Below are positions 11,691 to 23,213 of a stretch of 64,000 nucleotides of DNA, piece by piece (position 1 is the stretch's first letter; the number at the start of each line of letters is the position of its first letter). The DNA is from Fragum whitleyi (Eukaryota > Mollusca > Bivalvia > Cardiida > Cardiidae), in assembly GCA_948146395.1 (NCBI GenBank), contig OX411549.1, forward strand, positions 27,592,655-27,656,654. The letters run 5' to 3'. The position numbers and the translations under genes are program-made. Under the pieces are notes generated by a model. The model saw only the letters and a list, made by a program, of their open reading frames with translations. It had not been told where the DNA came from and searched no databases.

Positions 11691-13257
11691 AGCTCACCTG
11701 AGCACGAAGTGCTCAAGGTGAGCTTTTGTGGTTAGGTGGATGTCCGTCGTCCGTCGTTCGTCGTCCGTCGTGTGTCGTGTGTCGTCCGTCGTGTGTCGTC
11801 AACATTTACCTTGTATGCACTCTAGAGGCCACATTTTTTGCCCAATCAACCTGAAATTTGGTCAGAATGATTGTCTTGATAAAATCTCGGACAAGTTCGA
11901 AATTGGGTCAAGTGGGGTCAAAAACTAGGTCACAGGGTCAAATCTTAGAAAAACCTTGTATGCACTCTAGAGGCCACATTTTTTGCCCAATCAATCTAAA
12001 ATTTGGTCAGAATGAATGTCTTGATAAAATCTCGGACGAGTTCGAAATTGGGTCAAGTGGGGTCAAAAACTAGGTCACAGGGTCAAATCTTAGAAAAACC
12101 TTGTATGCACTCTAGAGGCCATATTTTTTGCCCAATCAACCTGAAATTTAGCCTGAATGATTGTTTTGATAAAATCTGGGACAACTTTGAAATTGGGTCA
12201 AGTGGGGTCAAAAACTAGGTCACAGGGTCAAATATTAGAAAAACCTTGTATGCACCCTAGAGGCCACATTTTTTGCCCAATCAACCTGAAATTTGGTCAG
12301 AATGATTGTCTTGATAAAATCTTGGACAAGTTTAAAATTAGGTCAAGTGGGGTCACAAACTTGGTCATGGGGTCAAATCTTAGAAAAACCTTGTATGCAC
12401 CCTAGAGGCCACTTTTTTTGCTCAATCGACCTGAAATTTGGTCAAAATAATTGTGTTGATAAAATCTCGGACGAGTTCGAAATTTGGTCAAGTGGGGTCA
12501 AAAACTAGGTCACAGGGTCAAATCTTAGAAAAACCTTGTATGCACTATAGAGGCCATATTTTTTGCCCAATCAACCTGAAATTTAGCCTGAATGATTGTC
12601 TTGATAAAATCTCGGACAAGTTCGAAATTGGGTCAAGTGGGGTCAAAAACTAGGTCACAGGGTCAAATCTTAGAAAAACCTTGTATGCACTCTAGAAGCC
12701 ATATTTATTGCCCAATCACCCCGAAATTTGGTCCGAATGATTGTCTTGATAAAATCTCAGACAAGTTTAAAATTGGGTCAAGTTGGGTCAAAAATGAGGT
12801 CACGGGGTCAAATATTAGAAAAACCTTGTAGACACTCTAGAAGCCAAATTTATTGCCCAATCAACCCGAAATTTGATCAGAATGATTGTCTTGATGAAAT
12901 CTTGGACAAGTTCGAAATTGGGTCAAGTGGGGTCAAATATGAGGTCACAGGGTCAAATATTAGAAAAACCTTGTAGACACTCTAGAAGCCATATTTTTTG
13001 CCGGATCAACCTGAAAATTGGTCAGAATGATCATCTTGATGAAATCTAGGTCAAGTTTGAAATTGGGTCAAGTGGGATCAAAAATGAGGTCACAGGGTCA
13101 TATCTTAGAAAAACCTTGTAATGAGTGTAGAGGCATCATTTTTTGCCCAATCGACCTGAAATTTGGTAAGAATTCATTATCCTTTCTAAATCTACTTTAA
13201 ACAATTTTTGACAGTTCATTCAGGTGAGCGATTTAGGGCCACTATGGCCCTCTTGTT
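11691..13257 (+). mobile_element. Helentron-like (HINE/pearl-type) element with 145 bp tandem core
   Basis: The left end has AGCTCACCTGAGCACGAAG with subterminal repeat GCTCACCTGA (11692-11701). The right end has the inverse TCAGGTGAGC (13220-13229). Next come a hairpin AGGGCCACTATGGCCCT (13235-13251) and the terminus CTTGTT. Between them about 9.5 units of 145 bp run without any length change (starts 11808, 11953 ... 13113), preceded by a CGTCCGTCGT-rich spacer. It is non-autonomous with no long ORF. The Helentron assignment is inference from structure. Confidence 0.75.
11808..13200 (+). repeat. 145 bp minisatellite array
   Basis: Ten unit starts (ACCTTGTATGCACTCTAGAG or close) are spaced exactly 145 bp apart; the last unit is partial. 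Each unit contains CCCAATCAACCTGAAATTTG and GGTCAAGTGGGGTCAAA. The overlapping short ORFs here arise because 145 is not a multiple of three, so each unit shifts frame. Confidence 0.95.
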
Positions 13258-13414
13258 CTTTAAACAAGAAAAAATTCAAAATTGTTTTTTTATTTTAAAA
13301 GCAAATTTTACCCACAAATAGGAAAAACAGGGCTTTCAGTACTTTGATTTTGATATAATTCTTCAAAGGTTTTTGTTCAGCATGACAAGGGTGAAAGCTT
13401 TATGCTTTCTGATT
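13258..13414 (+). mobile_element. MITE family K, right part
   Basis: It continues the copy cut at 11690. The CAGTACTTTGATTTTGAT and TTTTTGTTCAGCATGACA segments match the K copy at 13748-13922 and the diverged one near 51590-51800. Confidence 0.6.
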
Positions 13415-13680
13415 ACAGCCCTCTTTTCAGCATGAATATCCTGAAAATATTAAAGATGAATATTAAGTCTGTGTATGATATTACTGTAATTTTAAATTAG
13501 CATACAAAGTCTTTGCAGAGTCTTGACTATGCTTTTCGTAGATAAATCAAGGGGTCAGTGAAATACTTTTGTAAGTGCATATTAATTAATATATAGGCTC
13601 TTACAATAGAATTGTACCCATCCCATTATGTGGTTTATACAAATGTTGTCTAAAAGTATCTTAAGATAGTTATGCAGTAG

Positions 13681-13945
13681 TTTTATTTTACTATCTGGCT
13701 GTCTATGCTGCTCAATGTGTTTCCATCATACACACATGAAATTGTTAGCCCTTGTCATGCTGAACCCAGAATATTCTTGCTTTGACAGGAGATATAGATA
13801 AAGATCAGCCTGCACATCATCAAAAAGAAAGATTGCCCCACACTCTTGAATTCCAGTGCTTTCAGTACTTTGATATGAGTGCAATTCTGAAAGTGGATTT
13901 TAATTCAGCATGACGGGTTAAAAAATGTCACTCACAGGCTCTATT
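13681..13945. mobile_element. MITE family D, copy 4, interrupted by family K (13748-13922)
   Basis: D sequence reads TGAAATTGTTA up to 13747 and resumes AAAAATGTCACTCACAGGCT. Between them lies a K MITE with ends AGCCCTTGTCATGCTGAA and TTCAGCATGACGGGTT. Confidence 0.65.
13748..13922 (+). mobile_element. MITE family K, nested in D copy 4
   Basis: Terminal inverted repeats CCCTTGTCATGCTGAA/TTCAGCATGACGGG. The inner motifs TTTGACAGGAGATATAGATA and AAAGATCAGCCTGCACA match the other K copies. Confidence 0.7.
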
Positions 13946-14477
13946 ATAACTTATAGGATAACCGACCACCATTTTAAAACACCATTATGTATAGCATTAT
14001 TGTGATATTTTTTATGACTGAATGTGAATCAGGCTTTAAAACTACATGCACATTGACAAATCTTGTTTTATTGTTTGTTAATTTATCTATGAATAATTTC
14101 ATCATGACCATTTCAATTAAGTTTTTGAGCTATTTCTTTTCGTCTTTTTGTTCAGTAAGCATGAGTGATAAAGCAATAAGCATTTTCAATACTATCAATT
14201 TAACTCTGAAATACATGCATTAGTGTAAGTTATTTTCGGGGCCGTATCTAAAAATAACAGTAGATTATCTATATCAAAATCTGTGAAACTGCCAGACACT
14301 GCTTTGCTTCATTTAAGCCTGTTTGATGTTTTCTAAGTAGATCCTAGTGAACTAATGACATGATGTTGCAAAGTGATCAAATGGATTGATGTGCTTTGAA
14401 AAAGTTTGTTTCAAAATTCTTATCATTTTAGCATTCTAGAAAAAGAGTTACTGTTTTTCAGATAAGATTGTCAAGTT

Positions 14478-14596
14478 TTTCATTTCTTGAACAGCAAAAC
14501 TATATTTTCACTTGTTGCAAAGCCACTCATGAAATATAGCTATTCTTGTTCACTCAATGAAAGATAAATTATCTCACTAAATAAACAATTATTATA
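14478..14596. mobile_element. MITE family J, copy 2
   Basis: Arms TTTCATTTCTTGAACAGCAA and TTGTTCACTCAATGAAAG, with inner AAACTATATTTTCACTTG / CATGAAATATAGC. Confidence 0.6.
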
Positions 14597-14855
14597 CCCC
14601 CTTTGAAGTAGAGGGGGTATATTGCTTTGCACTTGTCTGTCGGTCTGCTGGTCAGTCTGTCTGTCTGTAAATCTGTTTTGTCCGGACCATATCTCAAAAA
14701 GTATGCAAGCTAGAATCATGAAACTGATAGATCTCATTGAGAGAAGTGCAGTGCACAAGAACCCTTACTCTACTCTTCATATTTTGAGAGTTATTGTCCT
14801 TGTTGATTGACAAAGAATAGGCTATTGACCTACTTTTAGGGGGGGGGGCATAAAT
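14592..14855 (+). repeat. Family L repeat
   Basis: It starts TTATACCCCCTTTGAAGTAG, then AGGGGGTATATTGCTTTGCA and a GTCTGTCTGTCT-rich stretch, then AAAAAGTATGCAAGCTAGAA. The same order, inverted, occurs at 45553-45835. Confidence 0.65.
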
Positions 14856-15122
14856 ATTTAACAAATATCTCTTATTCTCTATGTTTAATGGTGATATGTG
14901 CAGCTTCGTTAAAGCTGAAGATGTGGTATTTTGGTCACTAAATACTTTAACAGCTATAATGGACTATTACCTCAAACTGTAATATTCGTTTATACAGAGA
15001 CAATAAATTTCATATAATTTTGTTTCCAATACTTCATTGTGATCAAAAGAATTGAACTCCTACGGCTTTTCATTCTTTGTAATAAAGAAAGTGGAGTTAG
15101 AACTCTTGACTTTTGAAGATTC

Positions 15123-15422
15123 TGTATTTCTTCTAATAAACACTCCTCAGGTAGCTATATATAACATGGTTGGGAAGCTATTATTCAATATGCATTTACT
15201 GATTGAAAAAAAATAAATTGATGCCTTTATGCCATTTTCCCTTTATTTTGAGATGGATTTCCTCTAAACAATCATATAAATGATTGTTTAGAAGCAATAC
15301 ACATTAAATTAGAGAAGAAGTCTAATATATTTCTTAAAATTTAGGCATTTGAAGTGCTTTTTCTAAGTAAAAACTGTAGGGGTGCTTCTATAAGGGAAGG
15401 CGCTTTTATTAGGGGAAATACG
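15123..15422. mobile_element. MITE family I, copy 2
   Basis: The left end GTATTTCTTCTAATAAAC and right end GGCGCTTTTATTAGGGGAAA are inverted. The centre AAACAATCATATAAATGATT is palindromic. Same layout as 764-1050. Confidence 0.75.
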
Positions 15423-15937
15423 GGTATATAACAATGAGCATGCAGAAAGTGAAGGGTATTTTAAAAAGTAGGCTTCTGCTTGCTAAAGTATTTTGGCCTT
15501 ATTTATGTCATAAGAACAAAATATTTGTAGTCAGGCTAGTTTATACAAGTTTGCTACTCCCAAGATGGTTGTGTTTGGCACAGCTAATCTTAGATGAACA
15601 AATAGTAAAAAGTTGTACTCTAAACCATCATTTTATTGAATTGTTCTATTTCTTCATTTTTTTCATTAATAATATACATTTGTTGATTTATTTCAATAAA
15701 ATCTAATGCCAATAAATATTTGTTCTGTTGTTCATAGTGCAATAATAATCACAGGACTTTAACAATCTTAGGAAATTGTGTTCAAACGTTTCCACATCAT
15801 TACAAATACAAACATCGTGAAATGGACATGTGTTCCCCTTAAAACCAGTCCACGCTCGGCTCATGAACTTCAAATACTCTGATATTTTAGACCATTAGAA
15901 ACGCTCTTGACTCTAGATTATAAAACAAAGACAAATA

Positions 15938-16203
15938 CGAGGGGTGTTCCAGAAGTCCGTGGACTTTCTTAATATCTCGAAGACTGTTAAACGGAAATAA
16001 TTGGAATTAGTATGTAATGAATACTAAACATTTAGGAGTTTATGCATAACATTTTTATCCCCGTAATTTTCATAACGCGTTGAACAGGCGTTGCCATAGA
16101 GATATACATAACGTTAAGCGACGCAGTGACTTATTTTCATATTTTACGCTTACACATTCTCTCACTTTTGCACCAATTATATTACCATACAACAAAACGC
16201 ATT
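15938..16203 (+). mobile_element. Possible mariner-type element end, degraded
   Basis: ACGAGGGGTGTTCCAGAAGT resembles the termini of mariner-family transposons. No transposase reading frame and no matching right end can be identified before the tandem element at 16206 interrupts. Confidence 0.3.
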
Positions 16204-16205
16204 TT

Positions 16206-17062
16206 TAGCTCCACTAAGCCACTGGGGCTATTGTCATGGCGTTGTGTCCGTCGTGCGTCCGTCCGTCCGCCTGTGCGTCCGGTCGTAATCTTTTTCTTTA
16301 AAAATCTTCTCCTCAGAAACTACGTGATGCATTTCAACCAAACTTCACAGGAATGTTCCTTGGGTGACCCTCTTTCAAAGTTGTTCAAGAAATTTGATCC
16401 AATGAAAAACATGGATTTAATGGGCGTGGCTAATTTCAAAATATGGTAAATAGTGACTTTTCTCAGGTTCTAATTGATGGATACCAATTAAATTTTACAT
16501 GAGTGATCCTTGGGTGACCCTTTATCAGTCTCCATAAAATCATTGTGATCGGATGAAAAATATGTATATTATGGTCGGAGGTCATTTCTTTATATGTTAT
16601 ATAGTGGAAACTTTGAAAATCATTTTCTCAGAATGTAATTGATGGATATCAATCAAATTTCACTAGAATGATCATTGAGTGACCCTTTATCAGTCTCCAT
16701 AAAATCATTGTGATCGGATGAAAAATATATATTTTATGGGCGGAGGTCATTTCTCTGTATGTTATAAAGTGAAAACTTTGAAAATCATTTTCTCAGAATG
16801 TAACTGATGGATATTAATTAACCTCCAAGTGTGATCCTTGGGTGACCCATTATCATGCAGCCGAAAATCATTGTCATTGGATGAAAAATATGTAATTTAT
16901 TGGCGGAGGTCATTTCTCTTTATGTTACATGGTGGAAACTTTGAAAATCATTTCAACATCCGTAGAACCTAAAATATCTAAAAATCTAGTCAAAGCTAAG
17001 ATTTGCTTTTACAAGAATTTCAAGCCTGTGGAGCGACTCAAGCCATTCATGGCTTTCTAGTT
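16206..17062 (+). mobile_element. Second Helentron-like element type, ~164 bp tandem core
   Basis: Left subterminal repeat AGCTCCAC (16207-16214), right inverse GTGGAGC (17028-17034), then hairpin AAGCCATTCATGGCTT (17040-17055) and terminus CTAGTT. The core is ~3.5 units of ~164 bp with CATTGTGATCGGATGAAAAA. It has the same structural grammar as 11691-13257 but shares little sequence with it. Confidence 0.65.
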
Positions 17063-17456
17063 TAGGATTTTGTGTGCTTTTTCAACATAGACACAATGGT
17101 ATTTCCGTATATTTTTTATTGGTTGAAACACATTTAAAACAATAATAGAGTTCATTGATCAACATAAGTGGTAGATAGAATGCAGCCACCTGGACGCCTG
17201 AAAGTCAACGCCGGATTGCGTCGAAAGAAGAATATACTCAATGAGAGCAGGTGATCAAAAGGATCGTTACCGTCACCTAGTTAAGCACTACCACGAAAAT
17301 CTTTCCACAACAAAACATTTTCAACATGCAAGTGTTAAAAATGAATGAAAGAAAACTTTATTTGTCAACAAATGAAGGACAAAAAGCAGCTGTTTGTAAA
17401 AACTGACACTTAATTTCAAGGCAGAATGTAAGGGCATTAGATTTTTAACGATATTT

Positions 17457-18438
17457 TTATACCCGCCACCTACGAAGTAGAGGGGGGTATATTGGTTTCA
17501 CCATGTCTGTCCATCCATCCGTCCGTTCGTCCGTCCGTAGACCTTTTCCTTTCCGGACCCTAACTCGAGAACCAAGTGACCTACAATCATGAAACTTTAT
17601 ACAAATGTTGCTTATGACCCAAGGAAGTGCTTTTTGGCCACAAAGGTCAAGGTGACAGTCAGCCTTTGTTCAATTTTCGTTTCCAGACTCTTACTCGAGA
17701 ACCAAGCGACCTAAAATCATGAAACTTTATGCAAATGTTGCTTATGACCTCAGGAAGTGCCCTATTGTTTGTTTGGGACACATAGGTCAAAGGTTAAGGT
17801 CACAATCTATTTTTGTTCAATTTTCGTTTCTGGACTCCAACTCAAAAAACCGAGCGACCTAAAATCATGAAACTTTATGCAAATGTTGCTTATGACCTCA
17901 GGAAGTGCCCTATTGTTTGTTTGGGACACATAGGTCAAAGGTTAAGGTCATAATCTATTTTTGTTCAATTTTCGTTTCTGGACTCCAACTCAAAAAACCG
18001 AGCGACCTAAAATCATGAAACTTTATGCAAATGTTGCTTATGACCTCAGGAAGTGCCCTATTGTTTATTTGGGTCACATAGGTCAAAGGTTAAGGTCACG
18101 GTCATTTTTTGTTCAATTTTCGTTTCCGGACTCTAACTCAAAAACCAAGCGACCGAGAATCATGAAACTTTATGCAAATGTTGCTTATGACTCAAGGAGG
18201 TGCCCTATTGTTTTGGGGTCATATAGGTCAAAGGTCAATGTCACAGTCGATTTTTGTTCAATTTTCGTTTCCGGATTTTAACTCAAGAACCAAGCGACTT
18301 AGAATCATGAAACTTAATGCAAATGCAGCATATGATCTCAATATTTGTTTCAAACACATCCTTCACTAATAGCACTTGTATTTTGACAAAGTGTTGGGGG
18401 GGGGGGGGGGATATAAGTCTGCTCTGCGACAGTTCTAG
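17457..18438 (+). mobile_element. Family L tandem-core element, ~147 bp units
   Basis: It begins TATACCCGCCACCTACGAAG and ends in a G-run, GGGATATAAGTCTGC and CAGTTCTAGT. Inside are six units of ~130-148 bp carrying ATCATGAAACTTTATGCAAA and GTCAAAGGTTAAGGTCA. The TATACCC/GGGATATA ends are inverted. The short ORF at 17961-18281 is an artefact of the repeat. Confidence 0.65.
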
Positions 18439-18824
18439 TCTTAAAGCGCTGTTATCCGAAGATTGATGAAATAATGACGCATTTAGGAATTACCTGTAGT
18501 AAATCGAAATTTTGGATGATTTATTGCCCTATTAAGACATGAGGTAGATTTCAGGGCGCAGTATATATCCTTTCTGACAATTGGTATACACCATTTGAAG
18601 TATAAACCAAAGTAGGAAAAGCAGTTAAAGATTCGGAGAGGATGCATCGGTAGTCCTGGGCCTAGAAAAACGAGATGTGCATGGTAACCTGATTAGGCTG
18701 CCAGGATTTATCAAAATTTAGTTCGGAACATCGAGAAAAAGTGAGGTAAAACAATATTGGATGAAATTATCAATATTTTATTACATTCCTTTAAAAAATC
18801 TACGTACTTTTCTGTTTTTGTGAC

Positions 18825-19766
18825 TTAAGGAAGTTCGCCCGGCTTTTCCCTACTATTAAACTTTTCTTTAAACCTGTTTTTTAAAGAAAAATCTAAATAA
18901 TTTATTTCGATTTTTTGAAAAGAAAAAATTGGGTCACCGTGCTTATTTTTTTCTCAGAGCAGTATGAAAATGGGTACTAAAAACATTTAGTGCCGTTTAG
19001 TTCTTGCCTTTGAATTTCTTTGAAAATTACACCCTTGATTTGAAGTAATTATTTTTTGACAAATAGATATTCTAGAAGCAATTAATTTATTTATTTTTTT
19101 CCAAAACGATAACCCATTCCACCAATCCATTAAAATAATGGAATTTTAATAAATCAAAAGAAAAATATGACATCATTATTCGGTCCTTAATAAAAGTATT
19201 TTTCCTTTAATATTAAAGGCTTCTAATGCATGCTTTACAGGAAAATAAATATAGTTTTACTATAAGACTTTTTCTTATACTCTCTATATAAATTTGTGAC
19301 ATAATGAAGAAAACTTTGATATGAAAAAAAAAGTCTTTGCCACCGTCTTACATTTTCACGTATTTTGACTCGATTGTTGAAATGAAGGGAGGTAATTCAC
19401 AAAAAATGGAATTTCAAAGCACATTCTTTCAGTATTGGAAATAGCAATTTTGGGGGGGGGGGGGGGGGGGGGGGATATGAGGAAGGGGTTCTTTTTACCA
19501 TATTCGTTAGTTTTAATTGAGTATTTTTGAATGTTTGCTTGTCGTTTTCTCTCAATAATCTAAAATCGGAATAAGTGCCCACAAAAATTGGTGATTACAA
19601 ATAAATTTTTGAATTAATACAATTTTTTGCTTGTTTTTGTCAACTTTACATGCCGCTCTATCCAAAAACATAGTTTGAATTTCGATTCATAGTTTTATAA
19701 CGATCACGGAAACGCAATTTTTTTTAATGGCGGAAAATCCAAAACCGGATGAGCGGACGTCCTTAA
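18825..19766. mobile_element. TTAA-flanked inverted-repeat element, ~0.94 kb
   Basis: TTAA at 18825-18828 is followed by GGAAGTTCGCCCGGCTTTT. The right end reads AAAACCGGATGAGCGGACGTCC then TTAA (19763-19766). It has no ORF and contains a G-run at 19454-19474. TTAA duplication is typical of piggyBac or Kolobok-type transposons; which one is not decided. Confidence 0.6.
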
Positions 19767-19804
19767 ATATCGTTAATTTCGTCCAGTTTAGACGAAATTA
19801 GAGG

Positions 19805-20246
19805 TACCGTTAGTTACATCGAGAAATTGACAAATAACTCAATCAAAACCATTCTAAATCGCTCGACCAGCGCTCCATTCATTCATTCCAGACAATCAGT
19901 CAAACCATTCAAGAACGCTCCAAACTCATTGAAAAACATATAACAACAACTTCGTTTAAAATAAAAATAGCTGGGGAAAAAAATCGAGATTTCACTTAAT
20001 TATTGAAATTATAAGCGTCTGATAGGTTCTTTAAGAAATAGGGAGCTATCTATAGAACTTGTATGCAAATTTAATTAAAGGGAGATAATCAATATTGCAA
20101 ATTTTGTTCGTCATGAACAAAATTTGCAATGCTGGATTACCTCCCATTAAACTCACTCAAAAGTCGCTCCACACATTCATTCAACTTCTTTCCTAAATCA
20201 TTCCATAATCATTCACCTTGTCAATTTCACGATGTTGTTAACTGTA
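19805..20246 (+). mobile_element. MITE family C, copy 1
   Basis: The left end TACCGTTAGTTACATCGAGA and right end TTTCACGATGTTGTTAACTG are inverted. Within are ATTGCAAATTTTGTTC..GAACAAAATTTGCAAT and GGGAGATAATC/GATTACCTCCC hairpin arms. Length ~442 bp. Confidence 0.8.
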
Positions 20247-20434
20247 ATGTATATCTCCCTAAAAATCACTCAAATATTCACTCATCGGCTTAATCCAATT
20301 TCATTAAAAAGAACATTCCAAATTCATTCACTGTATCATTCCGTAATATGTCATCCCATTATCTCATGGAACTTTTTTCAGAAAGCTTGACAATTCAGGA
20401 GAAAAAATTCCTTTCGAAAATGGAAAGGTAAAAA

Positions 20435-21180
20435 AACAAGAGGACCCTGAGGGCCCTAAATCGCTCATCTGATATTTCAAGTAAATTATCATTAAGACTC
20501 CATTTCCTAAGATATGGCATGAACCTTCCCATTTTCAACAGAGTTCATTCTTGTGACCTGGCAAACATTTTGATCAAGTTTCATGAAGTTTGGACAAACA
20601 TTTTGATCAAGTTTCATGAAGTTTGGACTATATTTGTGGCGTTTGGAGCTCTTACGAGAAAATTGTCATTAAGGCCCCTTTTCCCGTGATATGGCACGGA
20701 TACTTCCCATTTTCAAATGACTTCATGCTCATGACCAAACAAACATTCTATCAAAGTTTCATGATGATTGGACCATATATGTTGCTTCAAGAGAGTAAAC
20801 AAAAAATTGTCATTTAGGCCCCTTTTTCCGTGATATGGCACGGATCCTTCCCAATTTCAATAGACTTCATCCTCATGACCTAACAAACATTCTGACCAAG
20901 TTTCATGAAGATTGGACCCTATTTGTGGCTTCTAGAGTGAAAACAAGAAATTTGTCATTAAGGCCCCTTTTCCCGTGATATGGCACGGATCCTTTCCATT
21001 TGAGCAATTTTCATAAGGGACCACCCAAGAAATATTTCTGCCAAGTTTGGTTGATTTTGACTCATAAGTTTAGGAGGTGATGTCGTTTAAAGAAAAAGTT
21101 GACGCCGTGACGGACAGACGGACGCCGGACAACGATCGATCACAATAGCTCCCTTGATCACTTCGTGCTCAGGTGAGCTA
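20435..21180 (-). mobile_element. Helentron-like element, reverse copy with ~145 bp units
   Basis: Read on the minus strand, it starts TAGCTCACCTGAGCACGAAG and ends with TCAGATGAGCGATTTAGGGC, a near-hairpin AGGGCCCTCAGGGTCCT and CTTGTT. These are the same ends as 11691-13257. The core (AAGGCCCCTTTTCCCGTGAT) is a different sequence, repeated at 144-145 bp with a local 33 bp duplication around 20561-20630. Confidence 0.7.
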
Positions 21181-21597
21181 AAAACACACACACAAGAAAA
21201 GTTGACTTCAATGGCATGTTCACTGCTTACAATTTGATTAGAATGTGTGTCGTGAATATAAATAACCACAACGCTTGAGAACTAGTGTTTTTGTTTATAA
21301 TCATTTATTTTTTCTAATCAATGAAATATTTAACATAATAAAACGTAAAACAAATACGTGTACATAATAACTTTTGTGTATTTTGCAAATGGATTCTCAA
21401 TTATGTCGCATATAGACGTATATATTTCGTAGAAACTCTTACTATAAAATATAAACATTTTTTAATCTTTTATATTCATTTTGTAAAGTAGACGCATATC
21501 ATATTCAATTTAGTTAGAGAAAAACATCGTGCATATTTATTTTAATTTCTCCTTTTTGTTTCGTCGAGAAAAAGGAAAAGGATAAAGAGACTTGTTC

Positions 21598-21761
21598 TTA
21601 AGGTAGTACATCCGTAATAGTTCTGCAACGTTTCGGAAATCATGAACTTTAACAGTGTTAACCTTAGTTTCCAAATGATTTCATTTGGAAACCTCGGTTA
21701 ACATTGTTAAAGATCCAGCGTTCCAAAATGTTGCGAAATTATTACGGGTCCATTACCTTAA
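21598..21761. mobile_element. TTAA palindromic MITE family A, copy 4
   Basis: It is bounded by TTAA (21598-21601 and 21758-21761), with AACAGTGTTAACCTTAGTTT on one arm, GAAACCTCGGTTAACATTGT on the other and TGATTTCATT at the centre. Confidence 0.85.
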
Positions 21762-22525
21762 AAAATGTTGCTGAATATGTGCTGTCAAAAGACCAAACAA
21801 TATTGAAACAAGCGTCTAATTTGTCAGAATTGCATTTAGCCTAACGCATCGACACATGTACTTTGTTCTTTGCCTAAAGCGTGTAAATATATTCACAAGT
21901 TTTGATTAAAAGAAATGAAATAAAACAACTAAAATTAAGGGAAAAGGGTTAATCTTATACTAATTATAGACTTGATTTTGATTTTAGTGATAGAACATTT
22001 TTATTTGCATGCCTGAATACAGCCTCTTTTTTATTTGATGTACGAGTATGTGCATTTAATTTACATCATCTGTACAGAAACTCACAAGGAAAAGACTTAA
22101 GCAGTCTGAATAGCCATGCACGACCCAAGCGATTTTGAATTTTGCTCCTTTACCCTTAGAATGATTCATTAGTTCTGAACATTTTCTACCGGTATTGCAT
22201 ACTTCCCGACAACAAACAATGAGCACCTTTTAAAATGTTATGTAGTGATATGTAAAGATAAAGTAAAAAATCAAATTCTAATCATTAGAAAATGGTTCTC
22301 CGTGAATTTTGAAGATCAATCCTAGAGATATACATTTTATGTATTGTTCTTTCTAAATTGCATTTTCAAGCGAAAGCCGCATATTTAAGCTACAATTTGT
22401 CGCCTTCTAGATAAGTCAATCTTTATCGATGTGTAACATAATATCGTCGCAGATGCATCTTGAATCCTAAAACTTTTAGGATACGTAACATTTTCGAGGA
22501 GTAATATGAAGACAAAAAAGAAATC
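21762..22525. other. Unassigned intergenic stretch
   Basis: AT-rich with no ORF or matched repeat. Confidence 0.35.
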
Positions 22526-22663
22526 CTGCCCCTGCGTCTAGGATGACAAAACAGTTCGAACAGTTTGCCGATTTTTTTCCACTTTGCACGCAACTGCGCG
22601 TGCAAAGCAGGGTAAAATTGGCAAACTGTTTGCACCGTTTTGTGATCCTTAACGCAGGGCTGA
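22526..22663. mobile_element. Hairpin MITE family B, copy 1
   Basis: CCCCTGCGTCTAGGATGACA at the left is the inverse of TGATCCTTAACGCAGGG at the right. The centre is TTTGCACGCAACTGCGCGTG. Two spurious minus-strand ORFs overlap it. Confidence 0.75.
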
Positions 22664-23044
22664 TGTTTTTCATCACTTGTAATCGAAATAATTTTCAGTT
22701 TTAAAGTATCGATATTCAAATCATTCTTGTTTCAAAACTATCCAGATTTTAAAAAAATAAATTTTGTTAAAAACAAATCTTGAAAATAACGATACATTGA
22801 AAAATTGGTTATGCGCGTGTTGCTTCATTCATTAAATGTATTGTCAAAGTTGATTTAGTCGAAAAGCATACAAGAAAACAATCCATACAAATGCTGACCT
22901 CCATAAAAGTTGATAGTCACAGAGCCTGTGCCAGTTTTTCAAAATACAGAGGGGAAAAAATCCGTACCAAGTATGGCAACTGAACCCCTTCGTATCGTAG
23001 CATAACGCCTTATTGACTTACAAAACGGCCAACATACAGCTGTA

Positions 23045-23213
23045 TTAAGGTACTGGACCCTTAATAGTTTCGCAACATTTCGGAACTCATAATCTCTCAC
23101 AATGTCAACTAAGGTTTCCTAATGAAAGCATTAGGAAACCCGGTTAACACTGTTAAAGTTTAAGCCATCCGAAATGTTTAATTTCTGTAACTTTTAGGGG
23201 TCTACTATCTCAA
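23045..23213. mobile_element. TTAA palindromic MITE family A, copy 5
   Basis: The left end is TTAAGGTACTGGACCC. The right end is degenerate (GGGGTCTACTATCTCAA). The centre is GGTTTCCTAATGAAAGCATT. Confidence 0.75.

Noticed and set aside
11858..12976. Series of 71-82 codon plus-strand ORFs
   Set aside because: All are translations of the 145 bp repeat in shifting frames. There is no coding signature.
11808..13200. CRISPR-like regular repeat spacing
   Set aside because: The whole 145 bp unit is repeated with no unique spacers, and the genome is eukaryotic.
15938..17456. Mariner transposon candidate
   Set aside because: One end-like motif only. No transposase frame or matching right end could be read, and a tandem-core element interrupts it.
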